64,000 nucleotides of DNA from Mageeibacillus indolicus UPII9-5 (GTDB taxonomy: Bacteria > Bacillota > Clostridia > Saccharofermentanales > Fastidiosipilaceae): contig NC_013895.2 of the NCBI RefSeq assembly GCF_000025225.2, positions 806,001 to 870,000 of the forward strand, read 5' to 3'. Shown piece after piece: positions 1 to 8,464 of this stretch. Each line of letters begins with the position of its first letter. Position 1 is the first letter of the stretch. The notes under the pieces are model-generated. The model searched no databases, had not been told where the DNA came from, and saw only the letters and a list, made by a program, of their open reading frames with translations. The position numbers were made by a program, and so were the translations under genes.

Positions 1-576
1 CAGGTATTCATTACGTGCCAAGCTGCCGTACTCTTGCAAAACATTGATTAGCCAAGCAAAAGCATCAGATTCATCGACGGTTTTCGTTAAAATAAGCGGA
101 TCGTCATCTTCAAGTGAAATATAGGCCAAATGATAGGTAAAAGTCCTGTGACCATTGGATGTAACGTTATGCAAAAGACAGGTATAAAGCAGAGCCTGAT
201 CCCAATGTAAAGGATAACCTTCAGGATTAAGCTGAGTTTTTAGCCCGGCATATGATTTCACCTCAATAACTGCCACATCTGAAGGAAGCGACGTAGTTGT
301 TGCTTGAGCTGAAACGAGCGGCATGGTATTCGGCCACAAAACTAAGTCGGCGCGCCCCTGAACAGTTATATCAACATCAGTCAGGTTGAATGTGCGGCTT
401 AGCGCGTATTCAGTTAAACCACGATAAGCAGGGAAAATTGAATTTGCTTTTTTGTAAAACAAACGATGTAAGTTCATTCCGGTGGAGCTATCGCTCCCTA
501 AACCGCCGTTGGGGACAAGACCGCCCCGCCGACAAACCGATTCAATTAACGCTCGCACACCAATAACTACTTGCAT
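1..576 (-). CDS. DinG/XPD-like ATP-dependent helicase with N-terminal PD-(D/E)XK-like domain (partial)
   Basis: Partial gene: the 192 N-terminal codons are present and the rest lies beyond the window start. The opening (MQVVIGVRALIESVCRRGG) and the later GRADLVLW, IEVKSY and HWDQALLYTCLL segments match the N-terminal nuclease-like domain that precedes the helicase core in clostridial DinG/XPD-type helicases. The acidic residue in GRAD and the E-x-K of IEVKSY are the expected metal-site residues of a PD-(D/E)XK fold. No Walker motif is visible because it would lie outside the window. The role would be ATP-driven DNA unwinding in repair. It is divergent from guaB across a gap of about 100 bases. 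A Cas4/RecB-like nuclease without helicase is possible but less likely. Confidence 0.72.
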   Translation of the reverse strand, partial: MQVVIGVRALIESVCRRGGLVPNGGLGSDSSTGMNLHRLFYKKANSIFPAYRGLTEYALSRTFNLTDVDITVQGRADLVLWPNTMPLVSAQATTTSLPSDVAVIEVKSYAGLKTQLNPEGYPLHWDQALLYTCLLHNVTSNGHRTFTYHLAYISLEDDDPLILTKTVDESDAFAWLINVLQEYGSLARNEYL

Positions 577-679
577 TACGACCTCCGATCAAGATTATAA
601 CATGACTTATATGTCGCACTGAATGAATTATCTTATGGTTTGTGGTATTATATTAAAAAATTACCCTAAGGAGACTATG

Positions 680-2185
680 ATGGCACAGTTTATCAGCGAA
701 GAATCACGTACTTTCAGCGAATATTTATTGTTGCCCAATTTAACAACAAAGCAATGTGTTCCGGATAATGTAAGTTTAAAAACCCCGATTGTCAAATTTC
801 GTAAAGGGAAGGAAGAAGCTAAACTTTCGATAAATATTCCCTTAACGTCAGCTATAATGCAAGCTGTATCCGACGACGGATTGGCAATAGCTTTGGCGAG
901 ATGCGGCGGACTTTCTTTCATATACGGATCGCAAAGTATCGAATCACAGGCCGCTATGGTGCGCAAAGTTAAACGTTATAAAGCCGGTGTAGTAGTTTCT
1001 GATTGTAATTTAACGCCGCAGGCCACCTTGGCTGATGTGCTTGAACTTAAGCGCAAGACCGGTCACTCAACTATGGCTATAACCGATGACGGTACAGCCG
1101 ATGGTGTTTTGTTAGGAATCGTAGCTTCAAAGGATTATCGCATTTCCAGACTTTCTCTAGATACTTGTGTAACTACTTTTATGACTCCCTTTGACAGTTT
1201 GGTTTATGCTTACGATGGAATTTCCCTCAGTGAGGCCAATGATAAAATATGGGAAAACAAAGTTAATCAATTACCAATTGTCACTTCCGAGCATCACTTG
1301 GTTGGCCTGGTTTTCCGCAAAGACTATGATGAACATAAAGAAAATCCCGATGAATTATTGGATGATAACAAGCGTTTGATGGTCGGTGCTGGTATTAATA
1401 CTCGCGATTACGCTGAGCGAGTACCCGCATTGATTGAAGCCGGGGCTGATATATTGTGTATTGATTCTTCGGACGGCTATTCTGAGTGGCAAAGTGATAC
1501 CTTGCGCTGGATTAAGCAGAACTACGGTGACCGAGTTTTTGTGGGGGGAGGGAATGTAGTCGATGGAGAAGCTTTTAGATATTTAGTTAATGCCGGGGCT
1601 GATTTCGTCAAAATCGGCATCGGTGGCGGCTCCATTTGCATCACTAGAGAGACCAAAGGCATAGGTTGCGGCCAGGCCACCGCTTTGATAAATGTGGTTA
1701 AAGCCCGTGACGAATATTTTGCTGAAACTGGTGTGTACATCCCGCTTTGCTCCGACGGGGGTTTGGTACTCGATTATCACATGACATTGGCCTTGGCTAT
1801 GGGGGCGGATTTCTTGATGCTTGGCCGGTACTTCGCCCGTTTTGATGAAAGTCCGACGCGCCGCTTGCTTGTTAACGGTACATATGTTAAAGAATATTGG
1901 GGAGAAGGCTCAAACCGTGCGCGTAACTGGCAACGTTATCATGAAGGGGATGCCCCGGGTATGGTCTTTGAGGAAGGCGTTGATTCTTATGTGCCGTATG
2001 CTGGCTCGTTGAAAGAAAATGTTGACTCAGCTTTAGCTAAAATCCGAGCAACGATGTGTGCCTGTGGTTCGCTGAGCTTGGATGAATTGCATCAACGCGC
2101 CAGATTGGTACGCGTTTCTTCTACCAGTATTGTTGAGGGTGGTGCGCATGATGTTATTGCCAAAGAAAGTGAACGTATCAAGTAG
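680..2185 (+). CDS. guaB: IMP dehydrogenase, Tritrichomonas-like type
   Basis: Oxidises IMP to XMP with NAD+, the committed step of GMP synthesis. The reading frame is open from 623, but AAGGAG at 668-673 lies only 3 nt before the ATG at 677 and 6 nt before the ATG at 680, so 680 is chosen (501 aa, starts [12 protein letters not shown]). A CBS pair is inserted around residues 100-240. The catalytic loop reads [18 protein letters not shown], with the nucleophile Cys near residue 320. The flap contains [13 protein letters not shown] with the expected Arg-Tyr pair. This loop and the ~500 aa length are those of the divergent branch known from Tritrichomonas foetus IMPDH (catalytic Cys319), not of the common bacterial GSICTTR branch. 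Confidence 0.93.
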   Translation: MAQFISEESRTFSEYLLLPNLTTKQCVPDNVSLKTPIVKFRKGKEEAKLSINIPLTSAIMQAVSDDGLAIALARCGGLSFIYGSQSIESQAAMVRKVKRYKAGVVVSDCNLTPQATLADVLELKRKTGHSTMAITDDGTADGVLLGIVASKDYRISRLSLDTCVTTFMTPFDSLVYAYDGISLSEANDKIWENKVNQLPIVTSEHHLVGLVFRKDYDEHKENPDELLDDNKRLMVGAGINTRDYAERVPALIEAGADILCIDSSDGYSEWQSDTLRWIKQNYGDRVFVGGGNVVDGEAFRYLVNAGADFVKIGIGGGSICITRETKGIGCGQATALINVVKARDEYFAETGVYIPLCSDGGLVLDYHMTLALAMGADFLMLGRYFARFDESPTRRLLVNGTYVKEYWGEGSNRARNWQRYHEGDAPGMVFEEGVDSYVPYAGSLKENVDSALAKIRATMCACGSLSLDELHQRARLVRVSSTSIVEGGAHDVIAKESERIK

Positions 2186-2296
2186 AGTTCAGCTATAAGT
2201 GTGAGTGAAATAATGAAATTGCTGGCTTAAAGACGAAAAAAGTTGCTAAAATAATTTTACATATTAAGAGTAATCAAAGTTAAATGGGAGGTACAT

Positions 2297-2779
2297 ATGC
2301 CTGAAGTAGAACAAATTGAAATGACCCTTGAAGGTTTTAATCATTTGAAGGAAGAACTTGAGCATCGCAAGATCGTGGTTCGTTCGGAAGTGGCTGAGCG
2401 TATTAAGGTTGCCTTGTCTTTTGGTGACTTATCGGAAAACTCCGAATATGATGACGCCAAACAGGCTCAAGCCGAAAATGAAGGCCGAATAATGGAAATT
2501 GAGGCCATACTGAAGAAAGTTAGGGTTATCGACAATGATGAAATCAGCAAGACCAATGTTACCTTAGGTTCAGCATTCGTTTTGCGGGATGAAGCTACCG
2601 GCGAAGAGACCCAGTACACCATTGTCGGAGCCAAAGAAGAGAATATTTTTGAAAATAAAATTTCTTCCGATTCTCCGGTCGGACAACAAGTTTTAGGCAA
2701 AAAGAAAGGGTCGGTTATCAGCGTTAAAGCTCCTATCGGCCAGCTTAAGTACAAGATTGTCAAAATTTGCAAAGATTAG
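2297..2779 (+). CDS. greA: Transcription elongation factor GreA
   Basis: 160 aa, the normal GreA length. It rescues backtracked RNA polymerase by stimulating transcript cleavage. The N-terminal coiled coil (about residues 1-75) carries the signature GDLSENSEYDDAKQAQAE, with the acidic tip residues that enter the polymerase secondary channel. The C-terminal FKBP-like domain ends in the conserved GKKKGSVISVKAPIGQLKYK stretch. A strong GGGAGG lies before the ATG. lysS follows after 8 nt, a common greA-lysS pairing in Firmicutes, so the two are probably co-transcribed. Confidence 0.97.
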   Translation: MPEVEQIEMTLEGFNHLKEELEHRKIVVRSEVAERIKVALSFGDLSENSEYDDAKQAQAENEGRIMEIEAILKKVRVIDNDEISKTNVTLGSAFVLRDEATGEETQYTIVGAKEENIFENKISSDSPVGQQVLGKKKGSVISVKAPIGQLKYKIVKICKD

Positions 2780-2787
2780 GAGTAAAT

Positions 2788-4770
2788 ATGAGTGCTATTA
2801 ACGAGTCAAACAAGACCATAAGTCAGAATGAACAAATGCAAATCAGATGTGATAAATTGTCTCAACTACGAGCGGCCGGTAAAGATCCATTTGAACAGGT
2901 GCGTTTTGAAAGAACTCATTCATGCGAAGAAATTTGTCGTGATTTTGCGAATTTGGAAGGTAAACGAGTTAAAATTGCCGGGCGCATAATGAGTAAGCGA
3001 GGAATGGGTAAGGTCAGTTTTTGCGATTTAAACGACAAATTCGGCCACATTCAAATTTTTACAAAAATAGATTTATTGGGCGAGGAAGCATATAAGGAGT
3101 GGCAAAAACTCGACATAGGCGATTGGGTAGGCATTGATGGAGAAGTGATGCGCACACAACGCGGAGAAATTTCCATACGCAATTACGGTTACGTTTTATT
3201 GAGCAAAAGCATTCGTCCGCTACCCGAAAAGTTTCATGGTTTGCAAGATATGGATACCCGTTATCGTCGCCGTTACCTTGATTTGATCGTCAATCCGGAA
3301 GTGCGCCAGACCTTTGCCAAACGTAGCATTATAATTCGCACTTTGCGCAACTATCTTGATAATATAGACTTTTTGGAGGTCGAGACGCCGATCTTAAATG
3401 TTATTCCCGGCGGTGCAGCGGCGCGGCCGTTTATTACTCACCACAATGCGATGAATATTGATTTGTATCTGCGTATTGCGCCGGAGTTGTATTTAAAACG
3501 CCTTATTGTTGGTGGTATGGATCGAGTATATGAAATAGGACGTCAGTTCCGCAATGAGGGAATGGACACCAAACATAATCCAGAATTTACTTTGCTCGAA
3601 TTGTATCAGGCCTTTACCGATTATAAGGGTATGATGGAGCTTACCGAAACTTTGATCTACGAGTGCGCGATGGCTGCTTGCGGCAAAACTACAGTTACGT
3701 GGCGCGGTGTTGACGTGGATTTGAAGCCGCCGTTCCGCCGTTTGACTATGCGGGATGCGGTATTACAATATTCTGGTGTTGACTTTGATCAGATCAAAGA
3801 TTTGCCTGCTGCTGTTGCAGTTGCCACTGAGCATAATTTGCCAGTCGAACCTGGTATGGGACGCGGTGATATTTTTAATCTGTTCTTTGAAACATACGTT
3901 GAAGATAAGCTAGTACAACCGACTTTTATATACGATTATCCTATTGAGATTTCTCCGCTAACCAAGAAAAAGCCGGGCCGCCCTGAATTAACTGAGCGCT
4001 TTGAATTGTTTATTTGTGGTGCTGAATTCGCCAATGCTTATTCTGAGCTTAATGATCCGATTGACCAGCGGGAGCGATTTAAAGCTCAATTGCGCAAGCG
4101 TGAGCTCGGTGATGAAGAAGCGAATCGTATGGATGAAGATTATTGCATGGCTTTGGAGTATGGCCTGCCGCCTACAGGTGGTATGGGAATGGGCATAGAT
4201 CGCTTGACGATGTTGCTCACTGATTCTGAATCAATTCGTGATGTGTTACTTTTCCCAACAATGAAGCCGCTGAGTGACGGGGTAGGAAAAGTTTTAGGAA
4301 ATGCCGAAAATGCTGCGGTAACGTCAAGCGGAGATGCTGAGATAACCGAAGCTGCGGTAACGCCAAATCAAGCTGTGCATGAAGTTATTGATTTTAGTCG
4401 CGTGGAGATAGAACCGCTGTTTACCGAAACGGTTGATTTTGATACGTTCAGCCGCTCAGATTTCCGGGCGGTAAAAGTTAAAGCTTGTGTAGCCGTGCCT
4501 AAGAGCAAGAAGCTTTTGCAGTTTACGCTAGATGATGGAACTGGAACTGATAGAATCATTTTGTCAGGCATTCATGCTTATTATGAGCCGGAAGAGCTAG
4601 TCGGTAAGACGTTGGTGGCTATTACCAACTTGCCGCCGCGTAAAATGATGGGCATAGAATCTTGCGGAATGCTGCTTTCAGCGGTCAATAAGCTTAAAGA
4701 GTCAGAGGAAGAGGAATTGCATCTTCTAATAGTCGATGATCATATACCAGCTGGCGCAAAGCTGTATTGA
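2788..4770 (+). CDS. lysS: Lysyl-tRNA synthetase (class II) with C-terminal tRNA-binding OB domain
   Basis: Charges tRNA-Lys. The frame is open from 2767 inside greA, but TAGGAG just before the ATG at 2788 fixes the start (660 aa). An N-terminal anticodon-binding OB fold (about 60-165) is followed by the class II catalytic core with FRNEGMDTKHNPEFT (motif 2) and GLPPTGGMGMGIDRLTM (motif 3). The core normally ends near residue 500. Here a linker leads into a ~115 aa Trbp111/EMAP-like tRNA-binding domain (from DFDTFSRSDFRAVKVKAC to the C-terminus), the type found at the end of MetRS. The extra domain should raise non-specific tRNA affinity. A strong hairpin at 4837-4872 closes the unit. Confidence 0.95.
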   Translation: MSAINESNKTISQNEQMQIRCDKLSQLRAAGKDPFEQVRFERTHSCEEICRDFANLEGKRVKIAGRIMSKRGMGKVSFCDLNDKFGHIQIFTKIDLLGEEAYKEWQKLDIGDWVGIDGEVMRTQRGEISIRNYGYVLLSKSIRPLPEKFHGLQDMDTRYRRRYLDLIVNPEVRQTFAKRSIIIRTLRNYLDNIDFLEVETPILNVIPGGAAARPFITHHNAMNIDLYLRIAPELYLKRLIVGGMDRVYEIGRQFRNEGMDTKHNPEFTLLELYQAFTDYKGMMELTETLIYECAMAACGKTTVTWRGVDVDLKPPFRRLTMRDAVLQYSGVDFDQIKDLPAAVAVATEHNLPVEPGMGRGDIFNLFFETYVEDKLVQPTFIYDYPIEISPLTKKKPGRPELTERFELFICGAEFANAYSELNDPIDQRERFKAQLRKRELGDEEANRMDEDYCMALEYGLPPTGGMGMGIDRLTMLLTDSESIRDVLLFPTMKPLSDGVGKVLGNAENAAVTSSGDAEITEAAVTPNQAVHEVIDFSRVEIEPLFTETVDFDTFSRSDFRAVKVKACVAVPKSKKLLQFTLDDGTGTDRIILSGIHAYYEPEELVGKTLVAITNLPPRKMMGIESCGMLLSAVNKLKESEEEELHLLIVDDHIPAGAKLY

Positions 4771-4836
4771 TCAATTTATGCTAAAAAAGAGAATGATTTA
4801 GGGGCATTCACTTAGGGATTTAATTCCTAAAAAATT

Positions 4837-4880
4837 ATCAGCGTAGTCGGTAGTAATACCGATTACGCTGATTTTACTTA
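4837..4880 (+). terminator. Hairpin terminator after lysS
   Basis: A 16-bp stem at 4837-4852 pairs with 4857-4872 around a GTAA loop, with one G/T wobble, followed by a short T-rich run (TTTTACTT). It marks the end of the core guaB-greA-lysS block and the left edge of the accessory island. Confidence 0.8.
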
Positions 4881-4910
4881 TGGGGTGGAATATCAACTGC
4901 ACCTATGTAA

Positions 4911-4984
4911 TTTCACTGTATCCATATGGTTTGTTTTTTCTTCTTGTACCTGATACCTTCTTTGATGGGAGCGTAATGAAATAG
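4911..4984 (+). repeat. Degenerate cassette-boundary element B1 plus serine-recombinase 3' tail
   Basis: 4911-4924 (TTTCACTGTATCCA) resembles the boundary elements at 7497-7527 and 11001-11031. 4952-4984 encodes DTFFDGSVMK and a stop, which matches the FTFLDGSVIK end of the recombinase remnant at 8091-8131. So the left flank of the first surface-protein cassette has the same composition as the left flank of the second: boundary element, then recombinase tail, then leader. The sequence between them is too decayed to read. Confidence 0.5.
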
Positions 4985-5020
4985 AAAAGTAAAAATAACA
5001 AATATACAATAAATAAAGGC

Positions 5021-5048
5021 TAGTCAATATAGATTTTTTTTGTATAAT
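5021..5048 (+). promoter_or_regulatory. Promoter of surface-protein cassette 1
   Basis: TAGTCA at 5021-5026, a 16-nt spacer, and TATAAT at 5043-5048. The same pair recurs at 8158-8186 in cassette 2 inside an otherwise diverged stretch, which supports function. The predicted start lies near 5055, about 30 nt before the leader ORF. Confidence 0.6.
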
Positions 5049-5085
5049 TAGCTCAAGAAAGGTTAGCATAAAAGGTTAACAAGCC

Positions 5086-5151
5086 ATGAAAAAACTGACA
5101 ACATCCTTGACAGACAGAATAAATTTGTCTCGATTTTGCGTGTCCATATAA
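5086..5151 (+). CDS. Leader ORF of cassette 1 (21 codons)
   Basis: Encodes a 21-residue peptide beginning MKKLTTSLTDR and ending SRFCVSI. An AAAGG lies 10 nt upstream. The cassette 2 leader starts MGNLTKSLTDR, so the first 11 codons are conserved at the same place relative to promoter and hairpin. This copy has only two GACA units where cassette 2 has fourteen. Its stop codon lies 3 nt before the terminator-like hairpin at 5155, so a terminating ribosome would cover the 5' arm. A regulatory rather than peptide role is inferred. Confidence 0.45.
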   Translation: MKKLTTSLTDRINLSRFCVSI

Positions 5152-5154
5152 TTA

Positions 5155-5205
5155 GCAAGAGTATTTACCCGATGGATAGGTGCATACACTTGCCAATTTT
5201 TATTT
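5155..5205 (+). promoter_or_regulatory. Terminator-like hairpin in the leader of cassette 1
   Basis: GCAAG (5155-5159) pairs with CTTGC (5189-5193). Further GTAT/ATAC and ACC/GGT pairs lie inside across symmetric mismatches, and the hairpin is followed by CAATTTTTATTT. The equivalent hairpin in cassette 2 has a different outer stem sequence but the same position and a similar loop (ATGGATAGGT), so pairing is kept while sequence changed. It lies about 65 nt before the surface gene RBS and could act as an attenuator. Confidence 0.5.
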
Positions 5206-5271
5206 AAATTAAAATTATCCGACTATAGAAATGATCAATCTACAATATTTTATAGGAGGCGATATAAAAAT

Positions 5272-7341
5272 ATGAGAAAATTAAAAAATATACAAAAATG
5301 CAAACAGTGCTTTGCAAGTGTCTGCCTTTCTTTGACTTTAATCGGAACAGGTGGGATTTTATCTCAGGGCGGTGTTATAACGGTCTATGCTGATAACAAT
5401 ACTGGACTAAGTGATCATACTACGCAAGATGATCCGTCTGCTAATTTAGTTTTTAAAGATGAGAATCTTAATGGACAGACATTAGAACAGATGTCGAGTA
5501 CTCTCAAAATAATGGGAGAAACAGTTGAAAATAATGAATTACTTAAGACAAAATGGGATGAGCTAGGAAAAGGCACGCAGGTTGGATTGGGTAAATCATA
5601 TGAGACTTCGATATTTGGTAACTGGAAAGCAGTAAACAGTGGAAAATTTCATATTGTTAGAAAAACAGATAAGGATGTTTTCCCTCTTGAAGTTATTAAT
5701 TCGACTTTAGATGATACTGTCTGGCTTCAAGAACAGGCTCTTTATAGAGAAAGTGAATACATTATGCTATTGTCAGGAACAAGAACTCTGGCAAATAAAG
5801 ATCAAAAAGCATATGATGGCAGTGATTATAAATATAGTCATGAAGGACCTCAGATTGCAAAAGCGCTAGCTGGTTATGATGGTATCGAAAAGACTTTTAA
5901 AGCGTATTCACCGGAGCATGGTTCTCGTGTAAAAATCTCTTTCAGGATTGGATATACTGGTGATACTGATGGAAGTAAAGCCAACTACAAAGTTGAAGTT
6001 TTTTCAATAAAAGATGGTGCTGAGACTAAAGTTTATGATACGGTTATCGATCCAACGAAAGATGTAACTAATGAGAAAATGACCGTTACGAAAGCTACCG
6101 ATGGAACGTGTAAGCAAAGTATAAAAATATCAAAAACACCAAATAAGCCAGGTAAGGATAAACCGCGACAACAGTATATAGGCGATGAAGAGGCTATCAA
6201 GATGATGGCTGAAAATGGTAATAAGCCTAACGGTAAATCCGGACTTTTTACAAGTTCAGAAATTAAGTTGGAAAAAGGCGTTACTGAGTATAAGGTGAGA
6301 ATCAGTTTAGCTGATAATAATCGTACAGGTATGAGCTATCAATCATGGGGTGTAAAATATTCTCTTCCTATGTTCGGTGATGGATTTAGTATTACCCAAG
6401 ATACTGCCGGAGTGGCAAAATATGTGTTTACGAAAATATATGATAAGTTGATCGAAAATAAGACGATAGATACTAAGAAAAAAACAGATACAAGCGTTGT
6501 GGCATATACTCAAGCATTAACTAAAATGAAGGAGCTTATCGACTCTACTGAATTAAAGAGCAAGAAAGATTATGTTGATGCTCTTGATGTTGCTGTAAAA
6601 GCAAAGAATAACTTAGTATCAACTGAGCAACAAGGAATAGATGCTCTTACTAAAGTTGCTGATGACAAAATAGCCACCCTAAATCAAAACAAAGATTTAA
6701 GTGAAAGTGAAAGGCAAACTGCTATAAAGAGAGTTAATGACGAGAAAGATGCGGCAATAAATAATATTAAAAAAGCTACTGATAATGCCGGAGTTGATCA
6801 AGCAAAAGAAAATGGCATTGCGGAAGTTGGAAAAATTAATCCCGTCGCAAAAGACAATGCCATTGCTGCAATAAATAAAGCTCTTTCTGAAAAAGAAAAG
6901 GAAATTGAAGGGAAAAATTACCTTACTACGGCTGAAAAAGATAAGTTGAAGAAAGAAGCAAAAGCAATAGCGGATCAATATATTTCAGAAATCACGGCGA
7001 AGCCATCTAGCGCGGATACGGCCGAAAAGGCCGCTCAAATCCAAGAAGCTATCGACAAGGCCAAAGATGTTGCTATTACTAAAATTGCTAATATAAAACC
7101 GATTGGAATTGTACCAACTCCAATTGATCCATTCGTTCCATCGCCTGAATACGTTCCTAATGGTGATATTACTCTGACACCTGATAAAGAAGTTAAGAAT
7201 GGTCTTAAATCAAAACGAGTGGGAATGATACCAAAGACTGGCGAATCAACAACACCTCCATTCTCATTGGTTGCTTTGGGATTTGCAATTGTAGGTTTAG
7301 GCATTCTTCTTAAGAAGAAAATGATGGAAGAAAACAAGTAA
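5272..7341 (+). CDS. Sortase-anchored surface protein with DUF1542-like helical repeats
   Basis: 689 aa, strong AGGAGG 12 nt before the ATG. A basic start and hydrophobic stretch (about residues 12-40, ending VITVYADN) form a signal peptide. Residues ~50-400 are a globular region I do not recognise. Residues ~415-630 are charged alpha-helical repeats (for example DKIATLNQNKDLSESERQTA and EKDKLKKEAKAIADQYISEI), resembling DUF1542/EbhA-type three-helix modules. A proline-rich linker precedes IPKTG (653-657), a hydrophobic segment and a KKKMMEENK tail: a cell-wall sorting signal with I instead of L in LPXTG. The protein is probably an adhesin. Its leader, sorting signal and terminator match those of the gene at 8465, while the middle is unrelated. 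It looks AT-richer than the core genes. Confidence 0.82.
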   Translation: MRKLKNIQKCKQCFASVCLSLTLIGTGGILSQGGVITVYADNNTGLSDHTTQDDPSANLVFKDENLNGQTLEQMSSTLKIMGETVENNELLKTKWDELGKGTQVGLGKSYETSIFGNWKAVNSGKFHIVRKTDKDVFPLEVINSTLDDTVWLQEQALYRESEYIMLLSGTRTLANKDQKAYDGSDYKYSHEGPQIAKALAGYDGIEKTFKAYSPEHGSRVKISFRIGYTGDTDGSKANYKVEVFSIKDGAETKVYDTVIDPTKDVTNEKMTVTKATDGTCKQSIKISKTPNKPGKDKPRQQYIGDEEAIKMMAENGNKPNGKSGLFTSSEIKLEKGVTEYKVRISLADNNRTGMSYQSWGVKYSLPMFGDGFSITQDTAGVAKYVFTKIYDKLIENKTIDTKKKTDTSVVAYTQALTKMKELIDSTELKSKKDYVDALDVAVKAKNNLVSTEQQGIDALTKVADDKIATLNQNKDLSESERQTAIKRVNDEKDAAINNIKKATDNAGVDQAKENGIAEVGKINPVAKDNAIAAINKALSEKEKEIEGKNYLTTAEKDKLKKEAKAIADQYISEITAKPSSADTAEKAAQIQEAIDKAKDVAITKIANIKPIGIVPTPIDPFVPSPEYVPNGDITLTPDKEVKNGLKSKRVGMIPKTGESTTPPFSLVALGFAIVGLGILLKKKMMEENK

Positions 7342-7384
7342 GTAGGCACTGCTTGTTTTAAGTAACGAGCATTGGTTATTAGAA

Positions 7385-7419
7385 GATGGCTCTAGCGATA
7401 TGTTAGAGTCATCTTTTTC
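7385..7419 (+). terminator. Terminator of surface gene 1
   Basis: GATGGCTCTA pairs with TAGAGTCATC around a short loop, followed by TTTTTCT. The matching hairpin after the second surface gene (10761-10796) has the same design, showing that the 3' flanks of the two cassettes are homologous. Confidence 0.8.
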
Positions 7420-7496
7420 TATATTATCTTTTGATTGTTATTTGAGATATAAGCTTTCTTATTCTCAATAAGAAATAATATGATGCTCCAAGCTAA

Positions 7497-7527
7497 GGTT
7501 TCATTGTATCCAACACGTGATTAAACT
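7497..7527 (+). repeat. Cassette-boundary element B2
   Basis: A 31-bp sequence beginning GGTTTCATTGTATCC and ending CACGTGATTAAACT. It is nearly identical to 11001-11031. In that copy the ends form a perfect 8-bp inverted repeat, AGTTTCAT and ATGAAACT. Here it is fused directly to a recombinase fragment, while the 11001 copy is fused to a methyltransferase fragment. It therefore behaves like the end of a mobile or duplicated unit. Identity unknown. Confidence 0.55.
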
Positions 7528-8131
7528 ATAGGAATTCCTCAATGCTATGTGACGGGAAACCATGAGGCAATTATTCCTCCATGAACTTTTGACCGAGTGC
7601 AGAAACTTTTAGCACAAATTTGAAGAACACTGCACCACTCCACACTTAAAAGAAGATGAGATTCAAATGCTGTTTATTAAAAGCGTAAATATGCTTGTTA
7701 AAGATAAACAAGAAATCATAGCAACGCATAAAGATATGGTAAAAACTGTTTTTGATACTTCAAGTCTTGAAAATGAACAGCTGAAACTGGAAGAAGAACT
7801 CAATATCGTAGCTGACAAGGTCAACAACTGCATCAATGAAAACGCACGGAAATTGCAGGACCAAGATGAGTATGAGAAAAAATATACAAGTCTAGTGAAC
7901 AGGTTTAATACTGTAGAATCAAGGCTTAAAGAAGTCAAAGCGGCCATTGTTAACAAGCAAGCGAGGCATGATGAAGTTGAATATTTTATCGAGGATTTGA
8001 AAAAACAGGACTTGTTAACAGCGTTCGATGAAAACGTCTGGCTTAGCATGGTTGACTATCTATGCGTGCATAAAGATGGAAAGGTTGAGTTTACTTTCCT
8101 TGATGGGAGCGTAATAAAAATAGGTGGCTAA
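7528..8131 (+). pseudogene. Large serine recombinase, C-terminal remnant
   Basis: Reading across two in-frame stops and one frameshift near 7645 gives GIPQCYVTGNHEAIIPP, TFDRVQKLLAQI, then LKEDEIQMLFIKSVNMLVKD and a coiled-coil region to FTFLDGSVIKIGG. This is the zinc-ribbon/coiled-coil C-terminal half of large serine recombinases of the Tn4451/TP901-1 type. The only intact part is the open frame at 7667-8131 (154 aa), which lacks the catalytic domain and the DNA-binding cysteines. It cannot be active. It documents a past integrative element in this island. The same 3' tail remains in decayed form at 4952-4984. Confidence 0.8.
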
Positions 8132-8157
8132 ACAACGAATATAGAATAAATAAATGC

Positions 8158-8186
8158 TAGTCAACATGGACTTTATCTTGTATAAT
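8158..8186 (+). promoter_or_regulatory. Promoter of surface-protein cassette 2
   Basis: TAGTCA at 8158-8163, a 17-nt spacer, and TATAAT at 8181-8186. It is conserved with 5021-5048. It lies 27 bases after the stop of the recombinase remnant and about 40 bases before the leader ORF. Confidence 0.62.
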
Positions 8187-8225
8187 CAGCTTATTAAAAG
8201 TTATGCATAAAAGGTTGACAAGGCT

Positions 8226-8330
<105 letters not shown>

Positions 8331-8342
8331 AATTTTTTAATC

Positions 8343-8390
8343 GGCAGAAATATATACCTAATGGATAGGTACGTGTTTCTGCCTATTTTT
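8343..8390 (+). promoter_or_regulatory. Terminator-like hairpin in the leader of cassette 2
   Basis: GGCAGAAA (8343-8350) pairs with TTTCTGCC (8376-8383), and TACCTA pairs with TAGGTA inside, followed by TATTTTTGTG. This is a good intrinsic-terminator shape placed about 80 nt before the surface gene, so it would stop most transcripts unless melted. It begins 12 nt after the present leader-ORF stop codon. Confidence 0.62.
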
Positions 8391-8464
8391 GTGTGATTTT
8401 TCAAAACAATAATATAAGTAATTTAAATACATGAAGAAATGTAAGAATAATAAATGGAGTTGAG

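Noticed and set aside
623-679. Upstream start of guaB at 623
   Set aside because: No RBS at that start, and the ATG at 680 has correct spacing and matches the family N-terminus.
5107-5152. Promoter TTGACA ... TATAAT in cassette 1
   Set aside because: The spacer is 34 nt (75 nt in cassette 2). The conserved pair TAGTCA/TATAAT further upstream fits better.
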